Origin: Gemmatimonadaceae bacterium
GTDB lineage: Bacteria; Gemmatimonadota; Gemmatimonadetes; Gemmatimonadales; Gemmatimonadaceae
Length of the DNA: 15,933 nt
Direction: 5' to 3'
Assembly: GCA_025453855.1 (NCBI GenBank)
Contig: JALOPO010000045.1
Location: 1 to 15,933, forward strand
The notes beneath the pieces were generated by a model, which saw only the letters and a program-made list of their open reading frames with translations, was not told the origin of the DNA and made no database searches. The position numbers and the translations under genes were made by a program. Below are positions 1 to 7,352 of the stretch, one piece after another. The number at the start of each line of letters is the position of its first letter. The stretch's first letter is position 1.

Positions 1-1972
1 GCTCGAGCGCCACCGCGCGCCCGCCGGCGCGGATGTGCTCGCGCACGAGCGCGTGCGCGGGGTCGAGCGTCACGTAGCAGAGGTGCTTCGCGTCGCAGTT
101 GCTGGCCATGCGCAGCACCAGCGGATCGTCGGCGTTGAGCACCGCCGTGTCGCGCGCCACCTCCACCACCGTGCGCTTGATCTCGGCCAACTGTTCGAGC
201 GAGTCGATCCCCTTCTGCCCCAGGTGGTCCGACTTCACGCAGAGCACCGCCCCCACGTCCACGTGGCGCACCGCCATCCCGGCGCGGAGCAGCCCGCCGC
301 GCGCCGTCTCGAGCACCGCCACCTCCACCGCCGGGTCGCTGAGCACGATGCGCGTCGCCGTCGGCCCGGTCATGTCGCCCACGACCGTGCGTACGCCGTC
401 CACGTAGACGCCGTCGGTGGTGGTGAGCCCCACCCGCTTCCCCGACAGCTTGTGGATGTGCGCGAGCATGCGCGCGGTCGTCGTCTTGCCGTTCGTCCCG
501 GTGATCGCGGCGAGCGGGATCGTCGCCTTTTTCCCCTCGGGAAAGAGCATGTCGAGCACCTTCCCCGCCACGTCGCGCGGCCGCCCCTCGCTCGGCGCCA
601 TGTGCATGCGGAAGCCGGGGGCCGCGTTCATGTCGCGGTAGCTCTGCGTGATGTCCTTCGTGAGGAAGTCGACGCCGCCCACGTCGAGCCCCACCGCCTG
701 CACCGCACGCACCGCCATCTCGGCGTTGTCGGGGTGCACCACGTCGGTCACGTCGATGGCGGTGCCGCCGGTGCTCAGGTTGGCGGTCAGGCGCAGGGAG
801 ACGACGTCTCCCGCCGCCGGTACCGAGTCGGGCGTCATCCCGCGCTTGGCGAGGAGCTGCAGCGCCTGCGTGTCGAGCTCGATCCGCGTGAGCACCTTCT
901 CGTGCCCGATGCCGCGGCGCGGATCCTGGTTCACGAGGTCGACCAGCTGCGCCACCGTGTGCGTGCCGTCGCCGACCACGTGCCCCGGCTCGCGCCGCGC
1001 GACCGCCACCAGCTCGCCGTTCACCACCAGCATGCGGTGGTCGAACCCCTCGATGAAGCTCTCCACGAGCACCGAGCGCGAATGCTCCTGCGCGAGCGGG
1101 AACGCCGCGCGCACCTCGTCCGCGGTGGTGAGCCCGATCGAGATCCCGCGCCCGTGGTTGGCGTTGTACGGCTTCACCACCACCGGGTAGCCGATGCGGC
1201 TCGCGGCGGCGACGGCACGCTCGGGGCTCTGCACCAGTCGCTGCTGCGGCACCGGGAGCCCGAGGTTGCCGAGGATCGTGTTCGTCTCCTCCTTGTCGCT
1301 CGCGATCTCGACCGCGATGTGACTCGTGCGCCCGGTGATCGTGGCCTGGATGCGCTGCTGGTTGCACCCCCAGCCGAGCTGGATCAGCGAGTACTCGTTG
1401 AGCCGGAACCACGGGATTCCGCGTTCCTCGGCCGCGTGCACGAGGCTCGCCGTGCTCGGCCCCAGCGCGCGGCGCTGCGCGTAGCGGATGAAGGCGTCGC
1501 GCTTCTCCGCCCAGTCGAAGTCGGCGACGTCGGCATCGGCGGGGCGGAGCGTCTCGGGGAGCAGGACGTGCAGCAGGTCGCGCGCGAGCGTCGCCGCCTC
1601 GAGCCCCACGTCCTCCTGCTCGTACTCGAAGACGACGTCGTACACGCCCGGCGTGGCCGTCTCGCGCGTCTTGCCGAAGGTCACCTTCACGCCGGCCATG
1701 TTCTGCAGCTCGATGGCGACGTGCTCGAAGACGTGCCCCAGCCACGTGCCGCCGTCCTCCTCGAGCCGGCGCAGGAAGCCGCCCGGCACGCCGTACGAGC
1801 AGCCGTGCTCGCGCAGCCCGGGGAGCGTCTCCACCAGCGCGTTCGTGAACGCGGGGCCGAGGCGCCCCGTCGGCCACTGCTCGAGCTCCCCGAGGTCGAG
1901 CACCAGCCGGATCACCGGGAAGTGCGCGTAGTGCGACGGGCCGACGTAGACGTTGCGATCGAGGATGCGCAT
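1..1972 (-). CDS. cphA: Cyanophycin synthetase CphA (3' end cut off by window edge)
   Basis: This enzyme polymerises Asp and Arg into cyanophycin, using ATP to add Asp to the backbone and Arg to its side chain. 657 codons from the ATG at 1972 are visible. The family is usually about 870-900 residues, so roughly the last 220 lie off the left edge. The N-terminal domain has HVFEHVAIELQ, with an HxxEH motif at residues 80-84. A central ATP-grasp domain follows, with VVVKPYNANHGRG around Lys267 and VESFIEGFDHRMLVV near residue 300. A Mur-ligase-like domain begins with the P-loop GTNGKTTT at 492-499, followed by ETARGGLLR and LNADDP. This domain order is diagnostic of CphA1. It lies 76 nt downstream of cphB on the same strand, so co-transcription is likely. 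No clear Shine-Dalgarno precedes the ATG. Identity is near certain; completeness cannot be judged. Confidence 0.95.
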   Translation of the reverse strand, partial: MRILDRNVYVGPSHYAHFPVIRLVLDLGELEQWPTGRLGPAFTNALVETLPGLREHGCSYGVPGGFLRRLEEDGGTWLGHVFEHVAIELQNMAGVKVTFGKTRETATPGVYDVVFEYEQEDVGLEAATLARDLLHVLLPETLRPADADVADFDWAEKRDAFIRYAQRRALGPSTASLVHAAEERGIPWFRLNEYSLIQLGWGCNQQRIQATITGRTSHIAVEIASDKEETNTILGNLGLPVPQQRLVQSPERAVAAASRIGYPVVVKPYNANHGRGISIGLTTADEVRAAFPLAQEHSRSVLVESFIEGFDHRMLVVNGELVAVARREPGHVVGDGTHTVAQLVDLVNQDPRRGIGHEKVLTRIELDTQALQLLAKRGMTPDSVPAAGDVVSLRLTANLSTGGTAIDVTDVVHPDNAEMAVRAVQAVGLDVGGVDFLTKDITQSYRDMNAAPGFRMHMAPSEGRPRDVAGKVLDMLFPEGKKATIPLAAITGTNGKTTTARMLAHIHKLSGKRVGLTTTDGVYVDGVRTVVGDMTGPTATRIVLSDPAVEVAVLETARGGLLRAGMAVRHVDVGAVLCVKSDHLGQKGIDSLEQLAEIKRTVVEVARDTAVLNADDPLVLRMASNCDAKHLCYVTLDPAHALVREHIRAGGRAVALE

Positions 1973-2011
1973 GGCGGGGGCGGAGGACGGTCCCGGGGTC
2001 GGCGACACGAA

Positions 2012-2033
2012 CCCCGCGCGCTCCGGCGCGGGG
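2012..2033. other. GC hairpin in the cphB-cphA gap
   Basis: A perfect 8-bp inverted repeat (CCCCGCGC / GCGCGGGG) with a 6-nt loop lies in the 76-nt gap between the cphB stop and the cphA start. No T-run follows on either strand, so it is not a canonical terminator. It could be a partial terminator or an mRNA-stability element tuning cphA relative to cphB. Chance formation is possible at this GC content. Confidence 0.4.
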
Positions 2034-2048
2034 CGATGCGGCGAACGA

Positions 2049-2861
2049 TCAGGCGTGTCGCGCGAGGAGCGCGTCGCCCACGTGCGCCTCGCGGCGCACG
2101 AGGTCGAACGTCGTGCCGGCGACGAGGCAGTGCAACGTGAGGCCGAGCAGCGCCACCGCCTCGTGCGGCTGCGCCGAGTCGATCGACGAGAACTCCACGC
2201 GACTCGGGTCGACCACCGTCACCCCGCCCGACCCCTCGACCTCCAGCACGTCGTCGGGGCCGATGAAGGCCCCCGTGTCCTCGTCGACGCCGAGTCCCAC
2301 GAGGCTCGGGTTGTAGGCCATCGCGCTCAGCAGCCGCCCGAGCCGGTTGCGCTGCGTGAAGTGCTGGTCGACGATCGCGCGGTCGATCAGCCCGAGCCCG
2401 GGCGCGAGCGTCACCATCTTCGAGTGGGGCGTCGGCCCCTCGGTGCCGCCGGCGATCATGTGCACGGGGAGGAAGGCCGCCCCCGCGCTCGAGCCGCCGA
2501 CCACGAGCCCCTCGGTCGCGTTGCGACGCCGGATCAGCTCCGCCACCGGCGTGCCGCCGAGCACCGTCGCCAGGCGCCCCTGGTTGCCGCCGGTGAAGAA
2601 GACGCCGCCGGCGCGCGCGAGGAGCGCGAGCCAGTCGCCGTCGTCGCAGTCGCCGCGGCGCGAGAGCGGGAGCACCTTCACCTCGCGCGCGCCGGCATCG
2701 CGCAGCCGGGACTCGTAGAGCGGTCCCGTGTCGGCCTCGCTCGAGGCGGTGGCGATCACGCAGATCGGGGCGCGACGACTGCCCGCGAGCTCCACGAAGC
2801 GTGCGAGCAGCGAGGCGCTCTCGATGCGCCCGCCGATGGGGATGATCCAGCCGCGACTCAC
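2049..2861 (-). CDS. cphB: Cyanophycinase (peptidase family S51)
   Basis: This is a serine exopeptidase that releases beta-Asp-Arg dipeptides from cyanophycin. The 270-residue product matches the usual length of intracellular CphB and has no signal peptide. Visible motifs are FTGGNQ at 89-94, the nucleophile elbow GGSSAGA with Ser125, DQHFTQRNR with His167, and GVDEDTG with Glu194. The spacings Ser-42-His-27-Glu equal those of the Ser132/His174/Glu201 triad that I recall for Synechocystis CphB, so the enzyme should be active. The start is a GTG, preceded 7 nt upstream by GAGG (2869-2872). It is the first gene of a probable cphB-cphA unit and is divergent from iadA across 67 bp. Synthesis and degradation genes on one transcript suggest continuous turnover rather than separate induction. 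Confidence 0.96.
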   Translation of the reverse strand: MSRGWIIPIGGRIESASLLARFVELAGSRRAPICVIATASSEADTGPLYESRLRDAGAREVKVLPLSRRGDCDDGDWLALLARAGGVFFTGGNQGRLATVLGGTPVAELIRRRNATEGLVVGGSSAGAAFLPVHMIAGGTEGPTPHSKMVTLAPGLGLIDRAIVDQHFTQRNRLGRLLSAMAYNPSLVGLGVDEDTGAFIGPDDVLEVEGSGGVTVVDPSRVEFSSIDSAQPHEAVALLGLTLHCLVAGTTFDLVRREAHVGDALLARHA

Positions 2862-2889
2862 GGGTGGGCCTCGGGTGAGGGGTGATGCC

Positions 2890-2897
2890 GGAACTTA
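2890..2897 (-). promoter_or_regulatory. Possible cphB promoter element (weak)
   Basis: The minus strand reads TAAGTTCC here, 28 nt before the cphB GTG. It shares the TAnnTT core seen upstream of leuS, gyrA and the channel gene in this window but lacks the final G. It is one of few A/T-rich patches in the 67-bp divergent gap. No upstream element was recognised. Confidence 0.3.
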
Positions 2898-2917
2898 GTG
2901 CGATCGCCCGGGCCCGT

Positions 2918-2925
2918 TACCGTTG
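2918..2925 (+). promoter_or_regulatory. Possible iadA promoter element; leaderless start suspected
   Basis: The plus strand reads TACCGTTG, matching five of the six fixed positions of TAnnTTTG, and ends 3 nt before the ATG at 2929. If it is the -10/-7 element, transcription would begin at or next to the ATG, giving a leaderless mRNA. The lack of any Shine-Dalgarno fits this. Confidence 0.3.
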
Positions 2926-2928
2926 GGG

Positions 2929-4095
2929 ATGCTCACGCTCCTCCGCAACGCGGCGGTCCACGCCCCTGCCCCGCTTGGCCTCGTGGACCTGCTCGTCGCC
3001 GGCGAGCGCATCGTGCAGCTCGGGCCCGCGCTCCCCGCGCTCCCGGCCGCGTACGACGTGCACGAGGTCGACCTCGGCGGCGCGCGCGTGATCCCGGGCC
3101 TCGTGGACGGACACGCGCACGTCACCGGCGGCGGCGGCGAGGCGGGGGTGCACACGCGCGTGCCCGCGCCGACGCTCACGCAGTGGACGCGTGCCGGGAT
3201 CACGAGCGTCGTCGGCACGCTCGGCACCGACGCCGAGACGCGCGGGATGGCCGAGCTGCTCGCACAGGTGCGCGCGCTCCGCCACGAGGGGATGAGCGCG
3301 TGGTGCTGGACGGGCGGCTATCACCTGCCGCCGCGCACCTTCACCGGGTCGTTGCGCGGCGACATCGTGCACCTCGAGGCGGTGATCGGCGTCGGCGAGC
3401 TCGCGATCAGCGATCATCGCTCGAGCCAGCCCACGCTCGACGAACTCGCGCGCGCGGCGAGCGAGGCGCACGTGGCCGGCCTCCTCACCGGCAAGGCGGG
3501 GGTGCTCCACCTGCACGTCGGCAACGGGGCGCGCGGGCTGTCCCAGCTCGCGGCGCTGCTCGACGCCACCGAGCTCCCGCCGCGCGTCTTCATGCCGACG
3601 CACGTGAACCGGCGGCGTGCGCTGTTCGAGGAGGCGATCGCGCTCGCGCAGCGCGGGTGCACGGTGGACGTGACGGCGTTCCCGGTGGACGAGGGCGAGG
3701 ACGCGTGGCATGCGGCCGACGCGCTCGAGCGCTGGTGGCGTGCCGGCGCGCCGCGCGATCGCATCACGGTGAGCACCGATGCGGGGGGGACGCTCCCGCA
3801 CTTCGATGCGCAAGGGAACGTGGTCTCGTACGGCGTCGGCGACCCGGCCTCACTGCTGGCGACGATCGCGACGCTCGTGGCGCGCGGGCATGCGCTCGCC
3901 GACGTGCTCCCACCGTTCACGAGCACCCCGGCCGCGCACCTCAGGCTCGTACGCAAGGGGACGATCGCGGTGGGCATGGACGCCGACCTGGTGGTGCTCG
4001 ACGACGCGTGCGCCGCGCGTCACGTGCTGGCGCGCGGGCGCTGGCACGTGCGCGATGGCGAGACGGTGGTGCGCGGGACGTTCGAGCGCGGCTGA
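2929..4095 (+). CDS. iadA: Isoaspartyl dipeptidase (IadA-type amidohydrolase)
   Basis: This metal-dependent amidohydrolase hydrolyses beta-aspartyl dipeptides. Beside cphA and cphB its likely substrate is beta-Asp-Arg, the end product of cyanophycinase. The 388 residues (from the ATG; a TTG lies two codons upstream) align along E. coli IadA from memory. Matching blocks are PGLVDGHAH with metal ligands His62/His64, TGGGGEAG (Glu71), TGGYHLPPRTFTGS (Tyr131), AISDHRS, His196, PTHVNR (His225), and Asp284 in STDAGG. The C-terminus has a small beta-sandwich, with GMDADLVVLDD and VRGTFERG. Oddly, the carbamylated Lys162 of E. coli aligns with Glu157 in VIGVGELAISDHRS. Glu can bridge metals in other amidohydrolases, so activity is plausible. 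No signal peptide is present, so it is cytosolic. The family call is firm; the substrate is inferred from neighbours. Confidence 0.93.
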   Translation: MLTLLRNAAVHAPAPLGLVDLLVAGERIVQLGPALPALPAAYDVHEVDLGGARVIPGLVDGHAHVTGGGGEAGVHTRVPAPTLTQWTRAGITSVVGTLGTDAETRGMAELLAQVRALRHEGMSAWCWTGGYHLPPRTFTGSLRGDIVHLEAVIGVGELAISDHRSSQPTLDELARAASEAHVAGLLTGKAGVLHLHVGNGARGLSQLAALLDATELPPRVFMPTHVNRRRALFEEAIALAQRGCTVDVTAFPVDEGEDAWHAADALERWWRAGAPRDRITVSTDAGGTLPHFDAQGNVVSYGVGDPASLLATIATLVARGHALADVLPPFTSTPAAHLRLVRKGTIAVGMDADLVVLDDACAARHVLARGRWHVRDGETVVRGTFERG

Positions 4096-4109
4096 CGCAT
4101 GCCCCGTGA

Positions 4110-4140
4110 CGGGCGCGCGCGTGTCGCGTGCGCGCGCCCG
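4110..4140. terminator. Bidirectional terminator-like hairpin between convergent genes
   Basis: An 11-bp perfect G/C stem (5' arm 4110-4120, 3' arm 4130-4140) with a 9-nt loop starts 14 nt after the iadA stop and ends 25 nt from the stop of the convergent minus-strand gene. No T-tract is present, so it may work only with Rho or as a 3'-end stabiliser. Its position between two convergent stops supports a termination role. Confidence 0.55.
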
Positions 4141-4165
4141 GCCGCACCGCAGCGCGCCGGCGCGA

Positions 4166-4558
4166 TCACGGTTGCGCCGGGGCCGGCATCGGCGCGGTGG
4201 CCGGCGGCCGCGCATCGCGACGCGCGCCACGCACGTCGCGCCGCTCCCCGCGCACGTCGCGCGAGCCGCGCCGGACCTCGCGACGCTCACCGCGGACCTC
4301 GCGCGTCTCGCCCGCGATGTCGCGCCGCTCCTCGCGCGTCACCGTGCCGTCGAGGAGCGCGTCGCGCCGCTCGCCGCGCAGGTCACGCCGATCGCCGCGC
4401 AGGTCGCGCACGTCGTCACGGCGCTCGCGCTTGGCGCGGGCGAGCTCGCGTCGCTCCGCGCGCACCTCGGGATCGCGCGTGGCGGGAGCGGCCTGCGCGG
4501 CCACGAGCGAGGGGACGAGGGCGAGCGCCGCGAGCGTGAGGGCGTGACGGATCTGCAT
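4166..4558 (-). CDS. Small exported Arg/Asp/Glu-rich heptad-repeat protein
   Basis: Function unknown. The 130-residue product begins with a signal peptide: MQIRH, then a hydrophobic stretch ALTLAALALVPSLV, with cleavage likely near AAQA (about residue 23). The mature part is almost wholly charged and built on a seven-residue theme, RG(E/D)RRD(V/L), seen roughly at residues 47-68 and 89-116. It ends in a Pro/Ala tail. Such spacing suits a long charged helix or coiled coil, and similar RRD-repeat exported proteins occur in many bacteria. The ATG at 4558 was chosen because GGAG lies 6 nt upstream; an in-frame ATG at 4570 has no such site. It is convergent with iadA and divergent from leuS. The signal peptide and ribosome site argue that it is real and not composition noise. 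Confidence 0.75.
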   Translation of the reverse strand: MQIRHALTLAALALVPSLVAAQAAPATRDPEVRAERRELARAKRERRDDVRDLRGDRRDLRGERRDALLDGTVTREERRDIAGETREVRGERREVRRGSRDVRGERRDVRGARRDARPPATAPMPAPAQP

Positions 4559-4772
4559 GGTCGGCTCCATCGGACAGGGGGATGAGCGGGCGTCGGGCCG
4601 GCTGACGAGTGGGCGGCGCGATCGTGATCGCAGGGTCGGACGCGCGCAGGGCGCCGGTGTTAAGCGCGGGCGCGCGGTGGCGTGGCACGTGCCGCGCACG
4701 GCGATCGGTCCCACGCGGCACCCGCGAGTCGTGGGAGTGACGGAGCACGGCGCCCCGGTCCTCACCGGTCGC

Positions 4773-4780
4773 TATCTTTG
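4773..4780 (+). promoter_or_regulatory. Likely leuS promoter element TATCTTTG
   Basis: TATCTTTG matches the Bacteroidetes-type -7 element TAnnTTTG exactly and is a rare A/T-rich island in the 285-bp gap between the heptad-repeat gene and leuS. It predicts a leader of about 55-60 nt before the leuS ATG. No convincing -33/-35 element was seen. The rest of the gap (4559-4772) shows nothing else recognisable. Confidence 0.55.
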
Positions 4781-4843
4781 CCGCTCGCACAACGCCATTC
4801 CACTCGCGCCCCGGCCCCCCGGGGCGCGCCTGCCTTGCCCGCG

Positions 4844-7291
4844 ATGTCCGACCGTTCCGCGCCCATCCCCTCCGAGACCCCCACCTACGATCCGAGCGTC
4901 GTCGAGGCCACCTGGCAGCGGCGCTGGGCCGAGCGCGGCACGAACGTGACGCCGCTCGCGGGGGCGGCGCGGCCGTACTACGCCCTCATGATGTTCCCGT
5001 ACCCCTCGGCCGAGGGGCTCCACATCGGGAACGTCTATGCCTTCACCGGCAACGACATCCACGCGCGGCACAAGCGCCAGCAGGGCTACACCGTCTTCGA
5101 GCCGATCGGCTTCGACTCGTTCGGGATCCACTCCGAGAACTACGCCATCAAGGTCGGCGCGCACCCCGGCACGCTGACCCCGCGCAACATCGAGAACTTC
5201 CGTCGGCAGCTGGCCAGCGTGGGGCTGATGACCGACTGGTCGAAGGAGGTCGTGACCTCCGACCCGTCGTACTACCGGTGGACGCAGTGGCTCTTCCTCC
5301 AGCTCCACCGGCAGGGGCTCGCCTACAAGAAGAAGGCGGCGGTCAACTGGTGCCCGAGCTGCAAGACGGTGCTCGCCAACGAGCAGGTCGAGGGCGGGCA
5401 CTGCGAGCGCTGCGGCACGCTGGTCGAGCAGCGGCTCCTCGAGCAGTGGTTCTTCCGCATCAGCGACTACGCGGGGCGGCTGCTCGAGAACCTGAAGGTC
5501 ATCGACTGGAGCGAGACCACGCGCCAGGCGCAGCGCAACTGGATCGGGAAGTCGGAAGGGGCGGAGCTCGTCTTCCGCGTCGCCGGCGCGCACGACGTGA
5601 CGGTCTTCACCACGCGCCCCGACACGGTCTTCGGCGCGACGTACCTCGTCCTCGCCCCCGAGCACCCGCTCGTGGACACGATCACGTCGCCCGCCCAGCG
5701 CGACGCGGTCGCGGCGTACCGCGCGCGCACCGCGCAGCAGGACGTGGTCACGCGCAAGACGACCAGGGAGAAGACCGGCGTCTTCACCGGTGCGACCGCG
5801 ATCAACCCGGCCACCGGGCACGCGGTGCCGGTCTGGATCGCCGACTACGTGCTCATGGAGTACGGCACCGGCGCCATCATGGCCGTCCCCGCGCACGACG
5901 AGCGCGACTTCGAGTTCGCGCACAAGTTCGCGCTCCCGATCGTGCGCGTCGTGGCTGGCGAAGGCGAGGACGCGCAGACGCCACTCGGCGAGTCGGCGCA
6001 CGTCGACGCGTCGCCGTCGGCACGTCTCGTCAACTCGGCGCACTTCGATGGCCTCGACGTGCCGGCGGCCAAGCAGGCGGTGGTCGCCTGGCTGGCCGAG
6101 CGCGGCACGGGCCGGGCGGTGGTGAACTACCGGCTCCACGACTGGTGCATCTCGCGCCAGCGCTACTGGGGCCCGCCGATCCCGATCATCTACTGCGATG
6201 CGTGCGGCACCGTGCCGGTCCCCGAGGACCAGCTTCCGGTGCTCCTCCCGGAGATCGACGACTTCCGCCCCGACGACTCGGGGATCTCCCCGCTCGCGCG
6301 GCACGGCGAGTGGTATCACGTGCCGTGCCCGACGTGCGGCGCGCCGGCACGCCGCGAGACCGATGTCAGCGACACCTTCCTCGACAGCGCCTGGTACTTC
6401 CTCCGCTACCCGAGCGCCGACCGCGGCGACGTGGCCTTCGACGCGGCGCTCACGAAGCACTGGCTCCCCGTCACCAGCTACATCGGCGGCAACGAGCACG
6501 CCGTGCTCCACCTGCTCTACTCGCGCTTCGTCACCATGGTGCTGAAGGACGCGGGGCACCTCGACTTCGAGGAGCCGTTCACCCGCTTCCGCGCGCACGG
6601 GCTCATCGTGCGCGACGGGGCGAAGATGTCGAAGAGCAAGGGCAACGTCGTCAACCCCGACGAGTTCGTGGCGCGCTGGGGTGCGGACACGGTGCGCACC
6701 TACCTCATGTTCCTTGGCCCCTACGAGGAAGGGGGCGACTTCCGCGACTCGGGGATCACCGGCGTGCGCCGCTTCCTCGACCGCGTCTGGAACTCGGTGC
6801 ACGAGTGCACGCGCGAGGGGAGCATGGATGCCGCGGTGGCACGCAAGCTCGCCGCGACGGTGAAGAAGGTCGGCGAGGATCTCGAGGCGCTGAGCTACAA
6901 CACCGCGATCGCCGCGATGATGGAGTACGTCAACGTGCTGCGCGCCGGCGAGCGCACCGCGCACGTGGACGAGGTGCGCCCGCTCGTGCAGCTCGTCGCG
7001 CCGTTCGCGCCGCACCTGGCCGAGCAGTGCTGGGCGCAGCTCGGCGGCACCGGCTCGATCTTCGATGCCGGCTGGCCGACCTACGATCCCGCGCTCCTCG
7101 TCGCCGACACCGTCACCGTCGCGGTGCAGGTGAACGGCAAGCTGCGCGGCACGGTTACGCTCGCCCCGTCGGCAACGCAGGAGGAGGCGCTCGCCGCGGC
7201 GCTGGCCGATCCGGGTGTCGCCAAGTTCGTCACCGGCACGCCGCGCAAGGTGATCTTCGTGCCGGGGCGGCTGCTGAACATCGTGGTCTGA
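4844..7291 (+). CDS. leuS: Leucyl-tRNA synthetase
   Basis: This cytosolic class Ia synthetase charges tRNA-Leu with leucine and hydrolyses mischarged products in its CP1 editing domain. At 815 residues it has the family's normal length. In order: catalytic HIGN at 60-63; Cys pairs CPSC (170-173) and CERC (187-190) forming a zinc site; editing-domain threonine-rich TTRPDT at 256-261 and AHDERDFEF with Asp352; a second Cys cluster (CDAC and CPTC) before DTFLDSAWY; KMSKS at 594-598; the anticodon-binding helical domain; and the C-terminal VQVNGKLRG domain ending in LLNIVV. The segment after the HIGH region, GFDSFGIHSENYAIKVG, differs from the common WDAFGLPAE form. The ATG at 4844 gives an N-terminus starting just before YDPSVVEATWQRRW. 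It appears monocistronic, with its own promoter motif and terminator. Confidence 0.97.
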   Translation: MSDRSAPIPSETPTYDPSVVEATWQRRWAERGTNVTPLAGAARPYYALMMFPYPSAEGLHIGNVYAFTGNDIHARHKRQQGYTVFEPIGFDSFGIHSENYAIKVGAHPGTLTPRNIENFRRQLASVGLMTDWSKEVVTSDPSYYRWTQWLFLQLHRQGLAYKKKAAVNWCPSCKTVLANEQVEGGHCERCGTLVEQRLLEQWFFRISDYAGRLLENLKVIDWSETTRQAQRNWIGKSEGAELVFRVAGAHDVTVFTTRPDTVFGATYLVLAPEHPLVDTITSPAQRDAVAAYRARTAQQDVVTRKTTREKTGVFTGATAINPATGHAVPVWIADYVLMEYGTGAIMAVPAHDERDFEFAHKFALPIVRVVAGEGEDAQTPLGESAHVDASPSARLVNSAHFDGLDVPAAKQAVVAWLAERGTGRAVVNYRLHDWCISRQRYWGPPIPIIYCDACGTVPVPEDQLPVLLPEIDDFRPDDSGISPLARHGEWYHVPCPTCGAPARRETDVSDTFLDSAWYFLRYPSADRGDVAFDAALTKHWLPVTSYIGGNEHAVLHLLYSRFVTMVLKDAGHLDFEEPFTRFRAHGLIVRDGAKMSKSKGNVVNPDEFVARWGADTVRTYLMFLGPYEEGGDFRDSGITGVRRFLDRVWNSVHECTREGSMDAAVARKLAATVKKVGEDLEALSYNTAIAAMMEYVNVLRAGERTAHVDEVRPLVQLVAPFAPHLAEQCWAQLGGTGSIFDAGWPTYDPALLVADTVTVAVQVNGKLRGTVTLAPSATQEEALAAALADPGVAKFVTGTPRKVIFVPGRLLNIVV

Positions 7292-7310
7292 CGCGGAGAG
7301 GGGGCAGCAG

Positions 7311-7349
7311 GGGACGTGCACGGGGAGCATCCGTGCGCGTCCCTTCTTC
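7311..7349 (+). terminator. Intrinsic terminator of leuS
   Basis: A 13-bp stem (7311-7323 with 7331-7343) has one G-U wobble and a 7-nt loop. It is followed by TTCTTC at 7344-7349 and begins 20 nt after the leuS stop. Compensated pairing plus the pyrimidine/T-rich tail make this the clearest Rho-independent terminator in the window. Confidence 0.85.
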
Positions 7350-7352
7350 ATG

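Noticed and set aside
35..2140. A 700-codon open frame on the plus strand, antisense to cphA
   Set aside because: The product is a His/Arg/Val/Ala-rich sequence with no motif. The opposite strand encodes an unmistakable CphA, and such frames follow from GC-rich third codon positions.
4128..4547. Ser/Arg-rich repetitive frame on the plus strand opposite the heptad-repeat gene
   Set aside because: Its repeats simply mirror the heptad repeat on the minus strand, which has the signal peptide and the GGAG ribosome site.
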